From Pseudomonadota bacterium (GTDB lineage Bacteria > Pseudomonadota > Gammaproteobacteria > Burkholderiales > Burkholderiaceae_B): DNA of 10,758 bases. Numbering within the stretch: the stretch's first letter is position 1; every line of letters starts with the position of its first letter. The position numbers were made by a program, and so were the translations under genes. The notes under the pieces were generated by a model that saw only the letters and a list, made by a program, of their open reading frames with translations, had not been told where the DNA came from and made no database searches. The stretch is taken from positions 1-10,758 of the forward strand of contig JAEWFK010000130.1 of the NCBI GenBank assembly GCA_023388835.1, read 5' to 3'. Shown here in pieces: positions 1 to 7,674 of this stretch.

Positions 1-2
1 TG

Positions 3-332
3 ACGCGCTTCGTGAATCAAGTGTTCCGCATCTACCATGACAGCAGCGACTCGCTCTCCCGGCAAGGCCGTGAGAACCAGCAGCACGCACTGGGACTGTG
101 GCTGCTCGCGCAGGATACGGTCGTGGAATGCATGCCCTGGTTCCGATATCAGCCCCGGGCGTTCTTGATGGCCGCCGTCCGCTACACCCGCTTCTCTCTC
201 CATCTGCGCTCGGCCAGCCTGCCACGCCCCCGCGGGCGGAGCCTCAAGGGCATGGGGGCGAGACTGCTGGTTTACGCAATGTGGCCGGTGGGCGCAGCGC
301 TCTATATGCGGGATCGCACCCGAAGCTTCTGA
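3..332 (+). CDS. C-terminal fragment of a probable family 2 glycosyltransferase (5' end outside window)
   Basis: The frame is open from the left edge and ends at a TGA, leaving 109 residues; the start lies outside the window, so the internal GTG at 12 should not be taken as the start. The visible part contains a segment of the form F..NQVFRIYHDSSDSLSR, then QQHALGLWLL, then WFRYQPRAFLMAAVRYTRFSLH, and a short basic tail with one hydrophobic stretch (LLVYAMWPVGAALYM). This pattern (YHDS..SLS, a helical tryptophan-rich segment, then a basic aromatic helix) is what I associate with the region after the GT-A catalytic domain of family 2 glycosyltransferases that build surface polysaccharide or LPS. 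The catalytic DxD region is not visible, so the family call is inference from the tail alone. It converges with the acidic-protein gene across a 105-nt gap. Confidence 0.5.
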   Translation, partial: TRFVNQVFRIYHDSSDSLSRQGRENQQHALGLWLLAQDTVVECMPWFRYQPRAFLMAAVRYTRFSLHLRSASLPRPRGRSLKGMGARLLVYAMWPVGAALYMRDRTRSF

Positions 333-437
333 GCGACCGGCGGCATCGCGTTCATGATCGAATGACGCCGCTTTCAAGACCCCGCACACAGCGCCGCCAC
401 TTTACCTCGCCGCTTCGCAATTACGAGGCTGGCGCCT

Positions 438-971
438 TTAGTGCAGCCGCCGTGAAGAGGGCGGCAGGACGTTGTCCAGTATCTGATCCATCTTGCGCAC
501 TTCGTCGTCTTCCGCTTCTGTGTCGGGCAGGTCGTCGTCTTCGTCGGCCGCCGACGCGAACGATTCATCGCTGATGTTGAATGGCAGAAGTTCTCGCAGG
601 TCGTTGCCACCGACATATTCCTGATTGAGGGGATCAACCTTGACGTAGCGGGCGGATTCTTCATCGGAAAGCTGGATAATCCACAAGCATTCGCAGCTGT
701 AGATATCTTCGTCGATCCCCAGGCCGCCGCGATTGCCGGCGTAGCGGGCGCCGGGTCCTCCAATCTGAATCACGACGGTGGCCTCTTCATCGACCTCGTC
801 GTCGACCGCCAGCGGAATGCCGAAAGCCACCCACTCAGCTCCAGTCTCGTCCGCGTCCATGATTTCTGCCAGAACGGGTTTGCCCATGTAGGCGCTCATT
901 GCATCGGCGGTATGTCCGATGAGGTCGATTTCTTCCTGCGTGAAGGTCAGGATGGGTTCGGGGATGGTCAT
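438..971 (-). CDS. Conserved-looking acidic protein of unknown function
   Basis: 177 residues. The ATG at 971 has a good ribosome-binding site (GGAG, 7 nt upstream), which supports this start. I do not recognise the family. The protein is strongly acidic throughout, with Glu/Asp clusters at residues 57-63 and a nearly uninterrupted acidic run at about 143-157 (ADEDDDLPDTEAEDDE). A more ordered core is suggested by the hydrophobic strands WVAFGIPLAV (47-56), TVVIQIGGPG (65-74) and CECLWIIQL (93-101), with a CxC pair at 93/95. No signal peptide, membrane segment or known catalytic motif is visible, so it is probably cytoplasmic. It is transcribed divergently from ettA and the two start codons are 138 nt apart, so promoters may share the interval. 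Codon use resembles the neighbours, and it is probably a native lineage-specific gene. Confidence 0.8.
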   Translation of the reverse strand: MTIPEPILTFTQEEIDLIGHTADAMSAYMGKPVLAEIMDADETGAEWVAFGIPLAVDDEVDEEATVVIQIGGPGARYAGNRGGLGIDEDIYSCECLWIIQLSDEESARYVKVDPLNQEYVGGNDLRELLPFNISDESFASAADEDDDLPDTEAEDDEVRKMDQILDNVLPPSSRRLH

Positions 972-1109
972 GTTGCGGCTCCGTTACGGGGAATCCTGCA
1001 TTTTAGAGGCCGCGGCCCATGCGCGCCGATCAGGACGCGGCGGGCTTTATTTGGTCGGCGGGCCTACAATCGCTCATTGTCCGTCTTTCTCTCTATCTTC
1101 TTCGCACAT
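972..1109. promoter_or_regulatory. Divergent intergenic region with a candidate ettA promoter
   Basis: This 138-nt gap separates the divergent starts of the acidic-protein gene and ettA. On the plus strand a good -10-like hexamer, TACAAT (1065-1070), would start ettA transcription near 1077 and give a leader of about 33 nt. At 16-18 nt upstream I find no convincing -35 hexamer. The leader is pyrimidine-rich (TCTTTCTCTCTATCTTCTTC) and contains no purine-rich Shine-Dalgarno before the ettA ATG. On the minus strand, GGAG before position 971 is the ribosome-binding site of the acidic-protein gene. Promoter assignment is by eye only. Confidence 0.4.
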
Positions 1110-2783
<1,674 letters not shown>

Positions 2784-2801
2784 CCAGGCTCAGGAGACGC
2801 C

Positions 2802-3404
2802 ATGCCGACACCACGCATTCTCGCCGATCATAATTCCATGGTTTTGCTGGTCGATATGCAGACGGGGCTATTGCCTGCCATCGACGGCTCGGAAGCGCTG
2901 GTGGCGCGCGTGTATCGTCTCCTGTCTGCGGCGCGGGCCCTGAATGTGCCGGTCGTGGCAACCGAACATTGCGCCGACAAGATCGGTGCCACCGACCCGC
3001 GGCTGTTGCCGCTGGTCGACGAAGTCCTGCATAAAGTGCATTTCGACGCCACCCGCGAAGCCGACATGCTCCGCCGCCTGCCGGTTGGCCGTCACAACGT
3101 TCTGGTGATTGGAACCGAAGCACATGTGTGTGTTCTGCAGACGGCGCTCGGCATGGCGGCCTCGGGTCTGACCCCCTGGCTGGTCGCCGACTGCATAGGC
3201 TCGCGGCGCGAGAGCGACCGTGCGGCGGCGCTCCAGCGCTGGCTGCAGTCGGGCAGCAACATCGTGAGCAGCGAGATGGCCATGTTCGAGTGGCTCGGTT
3301 CGGCGCGTCATCCAGCGTTTCGCGAAGTCATTTCATTGGTAAAGGCCGACCCTGAAACGTTTGTTGCCGACGCTTACCTCTCTGTCGCGCCGGCGAGCCA
3401 GTAA
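2802..3404 (+). CDS. Isochorismatase-family cysteine hydrolase
   Basis: 200 residues, typical for single-domain members. The start is well supported by AGGAG five nt before the ATG. The family uses an Asp-Lys-Cys catalytic triad, and all three are present: D18 in VLLVDMQ, K78 in VLHKVHF, and C110 in GTEAHVCVLQTA. The hydrophobic beta strands preceding each are as expected for the Rossmann-like fold, including the residues before Cys that usually form a cis-peptide. The closest named relatives by eye are the YcaC-type hydrolases, whose physiological substrates are mostly unknown. True isochorismatases and nicotinamidases carry other substrate or metal residues, and I do not see a nicotinamidase metal motif, so I give no substrate. 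No signal peptide is visible, so it is probably cytoplasmic. It follows ettA closely and may share its transcript. Confidence 0.92.
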   Translation: MPTPRILADHNSMVLLVDMQTGLLPAIDGSEALVARVYRLLSAARALNVPVVATEHCADKIGATDPRLLPLVDEVLHKVHFDATREADMLRRLPVGRHNVLVIGTEAHVCVLQTALGMAASGLTPWLVADCIGSRRESDRAAALQRWLQSGSNIVSSEMAMFEWLGSARHPAFREVISLVKADPETFVADAYLSVAPASQ

Positions 3405-3427
3405 GCGCGTTTTATCGGGTAAGGTGC

Positions 3428-3450
3428 CTCCGTCGTAACTTTAGACGGAG
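3428..3450 (+). promoter_or_regulatory. Hairpin sequestering the ribosome-binding site of the OsmB-like gene
   Basis: A perfect 7-bp inverted repeat: CTCCGTC (3428-3434) pairs with GACGGAG (3444-3450) across a 9-nt AU-rich loop (GTAACTTTA). Five of the seven pairs are G-C. The right arm contains GGAG, the only plausible Shine-Dalgarno for the ATG at 3458, 7 nt upstream, so in mRNA the CUCC of the left arm would pair with it. There is no T-run after the stem, which argues against a terminator. The hairpin is seen directly; control of translation is inference. Confidence 0.55.
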
Positions 3451-3457
3451 TGTAGTA

Positions 3458-3682
3458 ATGAAGAGCAGTAAGTTGGTTCGTCTGGGCACCATCGCCACCT
3501 TGGCTTTCGTCATGGCGGGATGTTCCAGTTGGGACGGTATGAGCAGCCGTCAGAAGTCCACGGTCACCGGAGCCGGCATCGGCGGCCTCGCCGGTGCGGT
3601 GGTCACCGGCGGAGGCGTACTCGGTACGGTCGGTGGCGCCGCCATTGGCGGCGTGATCGGTGACCAGGTCGGGAAACGCTGA
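3458..3682 (+). CDS. osmB: OsmB-like glycine-zipper lipoprotein
   Basis: 74 residues, close to the 72 of E. coli OsmB. It has a basic N-terminus (MKSSKLVRLG), a hydrophobic signal segment (about 11-20) and a lipobox FVMAGC, giving C22 as the probable lipidated residue; Ser at the following positions argues for outer-membrane sorting. The mature part is almost entirely a glycine zipper: GAGIGGLAGAVV, then GTVGGAAIGGVIGDQVGKR. This matches the OsmB pattern (GAG.G.L.GAV..., LGTLGGAA.GGVIG.QVGK) nearly residue for residue from my memory of the E. coli protein. OsmB in E. coli is induced by osmotic stress and stationary phase; its molecular role is not settled. Such helices pack in membranes. The start is fixed by GGAG 7 nt upstream, which sits inside a hairpin. 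It follows the hydrolase gene by 53 nt and converges with minE. Confidence 0.9.
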   Translation: MKSSKLVRLGTIATLAFVMAGCSSWDGMSSRQKSTVTGAGIGGLAGAVVTGGGVLGTVGGAAIGGVIGDQVGKR

Positions 3683-3691
3683 GCAGGCCAA

Positions 3692-3728
3692 GCTGCCCAG
3701 GCGAATCCGGCGTCGCCGGTCCGGCAGC
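3692..3728. repeat. Nested inverted repeat between the convergent osmB-like and minE genes
   Basis: An inner stem CCGGC (3707-3711) and GCCGG (3715-3719) with a GTC loop is enclosed by GCTGCC (3692-3697) and GGCAGC (3723-3728), separated by internal loops of 9 and 3 nt. It lies 10 nt after the OsmB-like stop and 43 nt beyond the minE stop, so it could end or protect transcripts from both sides. There is no T-tract on either strand, so it is not a standard intrinsic terminator. The repeat is plain in the sequence; a termination role is a guess. Confidence 0.35.
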
Positions 3729-3770
3729 CCTGTGGAGGCTACCCGATACCGCTTCGTTGACGGCCGGGCC

Positions 3771-4043
3771 CTACTTCGTTTCGGCCTGGCCTTCTAGTTG
3801 CGGCATCTCGATTTTCACTTCCAGCACTTCCAGTGAATCCTGCCGGTCCAGGTTGACCTTGATGTCTTCGGGATTGATCTTCACGTAACGAGAAATCACT
3901 TCCACCAATTCCTTCTGCAAACGCGGCAGATACTCGGGCGTGACGCCGGTACCGCGTTCATTAATGAGGATGAGCTGCAGGCGGTCCTTCGCCACGCTTG
4001 CCGAGGTTTTCTTCTGGCCGAGCAGGAATGAAAGAAAGGACAT
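3771..4043 (-). CDS. minE: Cell division topological specificity factor MinE
   Basis: 90 residues, normal for MinE. MinE binds membrane-bound MinD, displaces MinC and triggers ATP hydrolysis, which creates the pole-to-pole oscillation that keeps the septum at midcell. The N-terminus MSFLSFLLG is the short amphipathic membrane-targeting sequence. Residues about 20-31 (DRLQLILINERG) are the conserved MinD-contact segment that switches between helix and strand. The C-terminal topological domain (about 35-86) has EYLPRLQKELVEVI..., then KVNLDRQDSLEVLEVKIEMP. It starts 3 nt after the minD stop with a G-run upstream in the end of minD, so translation is probably coupled. It is the last gene of the glnS-minCDE block and converges with the OsmB-like gene. 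Confidence 0.97.
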   Translation of the reverse strand: MSFLSFLLGQKKTSASVAKDRLQLILINERGTGVTPEYLPRLQKELVEVISRYVKINPEDIKVNLDRQDSLEVLEVKIEMPQLEGQAETK

Positions 4044-4046
4044 GGC

Positions 4047-4862
4047 TTATTTCCCCCCGAACAGTCGCTTGAAGAGTCCGGGTTTTGTATATTCTGTGAA
4101 ACGCAGCGGAAGCTCTTCTCCCAGATAACGAGAGATGACGTCCTGGTAGGCCGCTGCAACGTCGGTGTCACGCAAGTGGATCGCGGGTATGCCCTGGTTC
4201 GAAGCCTGCAGGACCGATTCGGATTCCGGGATGACGCCAATGAGCTTGATACGCAGGATGTCCTCGATGTCCTGAAGGGACAGCATCTCGCCATCGGCGA
4301 CCCGCTTGGGGCTGTAGCGCGTGAGCAGCAGGTATTCCTTGATCGGTTCTTCGCCGCGTTCGGCGCGCCGCGACTTGGCTGAAAGTATGCCCAGAATGCG
4401 ATCGGAATCGCGTACCGAAGATACTTCAGGGTTCGTGACCACCAGCGCGTCGTCAGCGAAGTAGGACGCCATCAGCGCGCCGGTTTCGATGCCGGCGGGG
4501 GAATCGCAAACGATGTATTCGAAGCCCATGTCTGCCAGATCGTTCAGCACCTTCTCGACGCCTTCTTTCGTCAGGGCGTCCTTGTCGCGGGTCTGCGATG
4601 CCGGCAGGATGAAGAGGTTCTCGAGCTGTTTGTCGCGGATCAGCGCCTGGTTCAACGAGGCTTCGCCCTGTATGACATTGACGAAGTCGTAGACCACACG
4701 GCGCTCGCAGCCCATGATCAGGTCGAGGTTACGCAAGCCGACGTCGAAGTCGATGACCACGGTTTTGTGGCCTCGCATTGCCAGGCCCGCCGAGAAACTT
4801 GCGCTGGTGGTCGTCTTGCCGACGCCGCCCTTGCCGGATGTCACCACAACGATTCGCGCCAT
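4047..4862 (-). CDS. minD: Septum site-determining ATPase MinD
   Basis: 271 residues, the standard length. MinD is a peripheral membrane ATPase of the ParA/MinD class. With ATP it dimerises on the inner membrane and recruits MinC, then MinE. The deviant Walker A GKGGVGKTTT is at residues 10-19, with the signature lysine K11 and the P-loop lysine K16. Switch I region DFDVGLRNLD follows at about 38-47, and the Walker B-like strand is YIVCDSPAGIE (near 115-125). The C-terminus ends in the amphipathic membrane-targeting helix GLFKRLFGGK (262-271). The upstream purine-rich AGAGGA lies 11 nt before the ATG, somewhat far. minC ends 62 nt upstream and minE starts 3 nt downstream. The minC-minD gap is AT-rich compared with its surroundings. 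Confidence 0.98.
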   Translation of the reverse strand: MARIVVVTSGKGGVGKTTTSASFSAGLAMRGHKTVVIDFDVGLRNLDLIMGCERRVVYDFVNVIQGEASLNQALIRDKQLENLFILPASQTRDKDALTKEGVEKVLNDLADMGFEYIVCDSPAGIETGALMASYFADDALVVTNPEVSSVRDSDRILGILSAKSRRAERGEEPIKEYLLLTRYSPKRVADGEMLSLQDIEDILRIKLIGVIPESESVLQASNQGIPAIHLRDTDVAAAYQDVISRYLGEELPLRFTEYTKPGLFKRLFGGK

Positions 4863-4924
4863 GACGATTGAATTCCTCTGTTTGATAAATCACGTAATCG
4901 TAAAGCAAAAACCGGGTCGCCCCG
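4863..4924 (-). promoter_or_regulatory. AT-rich minC-minD spacer, possible weak internal promoter for minDE
   Basis: This 62-nt spacer is conspicuously A/T-rich inside a GC-rich operon. On the minus strand a weak -35-like TTTGCT and a -10-like TATCAA are separated by 16 nt, ending about 30 nt before the minD ATG; matches to the sigma-70 consensus are only 3 and 4 of 6. An imperfect palindrome, GATTACGTGATT (9 of 12 positions symmetric), overlaps the spacer of this candidate. The minD ribosome-binding site AGAGGA is at its downstream end. A separate promoter would let MinD and MinE exceed MinC, but this is only a possibility. Confidence 0.25.
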
Positions 4925-5803
4925 TCATTTGCCCAATGCTTCAATTTGCAAGCTTTCGCCACTAAGACTGATGATCGCCGGCTTGTTCTGCAGCTCGGCG
5001 TCGAGCCCCGTCTCGATGACCCGGTACACGCCGGCCACCGCGACCAGCTCGGGGTCGAGCTGGGTAGTGAAGATCCGTGCGCTGGCGTCGCCCCGGGCTC
5101 CCGCCATGGCCTTGCCCCGCAGCGGACCGTAGACATGGATATTGCCGTCGGCAATGACTTCGGCGCCCCGGCTGACCACGCCGATGACAATCAGGTCGGT
5201 ATCGCGGGCGTACACACGCTGTCCGGACCGCAATGGACGGTTGATCACCATGGCAGCCGGCGCAAGCGCGGGCAGGGACTGAGCCGCCGCCTGGGAGCCT
5301 GCCGCAGAGTCCGATTCCTGGCCGGTGGTGCCATTGGGCGTTGCGCTGGGGGCCGCGGTGGCGTCGCCCACGGGCGGTTCCGCGCCGGCACTCTTTTCGG
5401 GAATGACGGCCGCTGCCGGCACGTCGTGTTCGGGCGCCGGCGTGCTCGCGGGCCGGACCGGTGCGCCGCCCACATCGACCGACGGGAGTCCGGCTGCTTG
5501 GGCGGCTTCCTGTTGCGCGCCTTCGGCGATCGCTCCGACCGGATGCAGCCGGTGTTCGCGCAATGCCTCGAGCAAAGCAGGCCAGTCGATGGTCGCTTCC
5601 AGGCGGCTGGCGTCCACGACGACCGGCTCGTTTTCGAAGAACGCGCCCGCATCATTCATGCGTTTTGCAAGGGCGTTCAGCAGGGCGCCGGTGTCGGCGT
5701 CATGCAGCACGACGCGAATGGCATAGAGCGTGGCACTTTTGAAGTCGAGCGCCTGCGCGGTCTTGCGTGGGGGAGTCTTGTCGCTCACTTTGTCTGGGCC
5801 CAT
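4925..5803 (-). CDS. minC: Septum site-determining protein MinC with long Ala/Pro-rich linker
   Basis: Up to 292 residues, against 231 in E. coli. MinC is the FtsZ antagonist of the Min system, carried to the membrane by MinD. The N-terminal FtsZ-inhibiting domain is at about 18-105 (ALDFKSATLYAIRVVLHDAD..., FFENEPVVVDASRL). A low-complexity linker rich in Ala, Pro, Gly and Ser covers about 105-185. The C-terminal beta-helix that binds MinD covers about 186-292, with RSGQ at 192-195, YARDTDLIVIGVVSRGAEV, and DGNIHVYGPLRGKAMAGA. The start is ambiguous. ATG at 5803 overlaps the glnS 3' end by 19 nt and has AAGGA only 3 nt upstream. GTG at 5788 gives a 287-residue protein starting MSDK and overlaps the glnS TGA as GTGA. 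Both imply coupling to glnS. Confidence 0.95.
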   Translation of the reverse strand: MGPDKVSDKTPPRKTAQALDFKSATLYAIRVVLHDADTGALLNALAKRMNDAGAFFENEPVVVDASRLEATIDWPALLEALREHRLHPVGAIAEGAQQEAAQAAGLPSVDVGGAPVRPASTPAPEHDVPAAAVIPEKSAGAEPPVGDATAAPSATPNGTTGQESDSAAGSQAAAQSLPALAPAAMVINRPLRSGQRVYARDTDLIVIGVVSRGAEVIADGNIHVYGPLRGKAMAGARGDASARIFTTQLDPELVAVAGVYRVIETGLDAELQNKPAIISLSGESLQIEALGK

Positions 5804-7551
5804 GAATCCTTGAGAGTGACGGCACGGTTGATCACCGGCCGCTCGGCGCTGGAGTCTTCGCGATCAGCGGTGAAGTAACCCAACCGCTCGAACTGCCATG
5901 TCATGCCCGGTTCGACGCGGGTGCCGGGTTCCAGCCACGCCTTGACCGCAGCGCATGAATCAGGGTTGAGTGCGGCGATGAAGTCCTTGTCGCCGGCGTC
6001 GGGGTGCGGGTCGAGGAAGAGCCGGTCGTAGAGGCGGATGTCGGCGGCCACGGCATGAGCGGCGCTGACCCAGGTGACGTTCCCCTTGACCTTCACGGAA
6101 TCCGCGCCCGGTGTGCCGCTCTTGGTATCGGGCAGATATTCGGCGTGGACTTCGATGACGTTCCCGTTCGCGTCTTTCACACAGCCGGTGCATTCGATGA
6201 TGAAGCCGTACTTCAGCCTGACTTTGTTGCCGGGGTAGAGCCTGAAATACTTCTTGGGGGGCTCTTCGCGGAAGTCGTCGCGTTCGATCCAGAGTTCTCG
6301 CGTCAGGGGAAAGCTGCGCATCCCCGCTTCGGGGTCATGCGGGTTCACCGGCGCATGGCAGGGCTCGCTGGCGTCTTCAGGAAAGTTGGTGATCACAAGC
6401 TTGAGCGGGTCCAGCACCGCGACGGCGCGGGGGGCGACCGGATCAAGATCGTCGCGCAGCGCTTGTTCAAGCACGCTGTAATCAATGCGGGAGTCCGCCT
6501 TCGACACACCTAGCCGTTCGCAGAACAGCCGTATGGAAGAAGGCGTGTAGCCGCGCCGGCGCAGGCCTGCCAGCGTGGGCAGGCGCGGGTCGTCCCAGCC
6601 CGCCACGTGGCCGTCGCGCACCAGCTGCAGCAGCTTGCGCTTGCTGGTGACGACATAGCTCAGATTCAGGCGCGCGAATTCGTATTGCCGGGGCAGGGGC
6701 TGCACGAGCATGCCGAGTTCGGCCAGTCGCTCAAGTATCCAGTTGTAGAAGGGCCGCTGATCTTCGAATTCGAGCGTGCAGATGCTGTGAGTGATGCCTT
6801 CCAGGGCGTCTTCGACCGGGTGGGCCCAGGAATACATGGGGTAGATGCACCACTGATCGCCCGTGCGGTGGTGGGTGGCGTGCCGGATGCGGTAGAGCAC
6901 GGGATCGCGCATGTTGATGTTGGGCGAGGTCATATCGATGCGCGCGCGCAGGCAGAGACTGCCGTCCGGGTGCTTGCCGTCGCGCATTTCGCGCAACAGC
7001 TGCAGCGATTCCTCGGCGGGACGATCACGCCAGGGGGAATCCGTGCCGGGGGCGGTCAGCGTGCCGCGGTTCGCTCGAATTTCATCGGCGCTTTGTTCGT
7101 CGACGTAGGCATGCCCGGCCTCTACGAGCGCTTCTGCGAATTCGTACATCCAGGCGAAGTAGTCGCTGGCGAAGTACAGATTGTCTTCGTCGCGATACTG
7201 CCAGTCGAAGCCCAGCCACTGCACCATGTCGATGATGGCGTGGACGTACTCCGCTTCCTCTTTTTCAGGGTTGGTGTCGTCGAAGCGCAGATGACAGGCG
7301 CCCTGGTAGTCGCGCGCCAGGCCAAAGTTCAGGCAGATGCTCTTGGCATGGCCGATGTGCAGGTAGCCGTTGGGTTCCGGCGGGAAGCGCGTGCGAATGC
7401 GCGCGGGGTCGGGGTTACCCCGGCGCTGGACGGACGCGGGACCGGGACGGCCGGCCCATGGCTTTTGCGCATGGCGGCCTTCCGCCAGGTCTTTCTCGAT
7501 GATGTTGCGCAGGAAGTTGGACACCGCGCCCGGACTGGGTACAGAACTCAT
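5785..7551 (-). CDS. glnS: Glutaminyl-tRNA synthetase (GlnRS)
   Basis: 588 residues; E. coli GlnRS has 554. The enzyme charges tRNA-Gln with glutamine in the cytoplasm, a class I synthetase reaction. The ATG at 7551 gives MSSVPSPGAVSNFLRNIIEK, matching the family N-terminus; the 44 codons open upstream lack that character. FPPEPNGYLHIGHAKS carries the class I HIGH motif at 65-68, and VTSKRK at 301-306 is the KMSKS-type loop (VMSKR in E. coli). Other family segments are LRFDDTNPEKEEAEYV, YPMYSWAHPVEDALEGITHS and the C-terminal anticodon-binding beta barrels. Compared with E. coli there is an insert of about 20 residues (roughly 29-51, PWAGRPGPASVQ...) between the N-terminal helix and the catalytic domain. 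Its 3' end overlaps minC. It is divergent from the cydA-like gene. Confidence 0.97.
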   Translation of the reverse strand: MSSVPSPGAVSNFLRNIIEKDLAEGRHAQKPWAGRPGPASVQRRGNPDPARIRTRFPPEPNGYLHIGHAKSICLNFGLARDYQGACHLRFDDTNPEKEEAEYVHAIIDMVQWLGFDWQYRDEDNLYFASDYFAWMYEFAEALVEAGHAYVDEQSADEIRANRGTLTAPGTDSPWRDRPAEESLQLLREMRDGKHPDGSLCLRARIDMTSPNINMRDPVLYRIRHATHHRTGDQWCIYPMYSWAHPVEDALEGITHSICTLEFEDQRPFYNWILERLAELGMLVQPLPRQYEFARLNLSYVVTSKRKLLQLVRDGHVAGWDDPRLPTLAGLRRRGYTPSSIRLFCERLGVSKADSRIDYSVLEQALRDDLDPVAPRAVAVLDPLKLVITNFPEDASEPCHAPVNPHDPEAGMRSFPLTRELWIERDDFREEPPKKYFRLYPGNKVRLKYGFIIECTGCVKDANGNVIEVHAEYLPDTKSGTPGADSVKVKGNVTWVSAAHAVAADIRLYDRLFLDPHPDAGDKDFIAALNPDSCAAVKAWLEPGTRVEPGMTWQFERLGYFTADREDSSAERPVINRAVTLKDSWAQTK

Positions 7552-7674
7552 ACTGAAGGGCCGATACTTGAAAACGGATTGAGACGGAAAGAAGTAAGCA
7601 TTTTGCCACGTTCGACGGGGTTTGCCCGGGAACATGGTCAGAAGGCGGCGAGTCGCTTTACACTTGCGCCCATT
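7552..7674. promoter_or_regulatory. Divergent intergenic region between glnS and the cydA-like gene
   Basis: This 123-nt region must hold the promoters of both divergent genes. On the plus strand TACACT (7659-7664) resembles a -10 box and ends only 10 nt before the cydA-like ATG at 7675, which would place the transcript start almost at the start codon. There is no Shine-Dalgarno before that ATG. At the expected distance I see no good -35. On the minus strand the sequence before glnS is A/T-richer (around 7567-7608) but gives no clear hexamer pair, and the glnS ribosome-binding site is also weak. Nothing else coding is evident. Confidence 0.3.

Noticed and set aside
340..371. GCGGC...GCCGC inverted repeat after the glycosyltransferase fragment, followed by TTTC, as a terminator.
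   Set aside because: The stem is only 5 bp of solid pairing with a loop over 20 nt, and the T-run is too short.
912..1109. In-frame extension of ettA to an ATG at 912.
   Set aside because: It would overlap the divergent acidic-protein gene, and the canonical EttA N-terminus begins exactly at 1110.
2802..3404. Naming the hydrolase a nicotinamidase or a true isochorismatase.
   Set aside because: The catalytic Asp, Lys and Cys define only the superfamily; no nicotinamidase metal site or siderophore genes are present.
4946..5878. A 310-codon plus-strand open frame across minC.
   Set aside because: It is antisense to the well-supported MinC domains and has composition typical of shadow frames (Arg/Gly/His-rich).
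3771..7551. A mobile or recently transferred island around the bd-like pair and min genes.
   Set aside because: No integrase, transposase, terminal repeats or tRNA was found, and base composition looks even with the core genes around it.
6607..7674. A 356-codon open frame on the plus strand leading into the cydA-like gene without a stop.
   Set aside because: It is antisense to glnS, has no family resemblance, and the bd-family N-terminus begins at 7675. It reflects high third-position GC in glnS.
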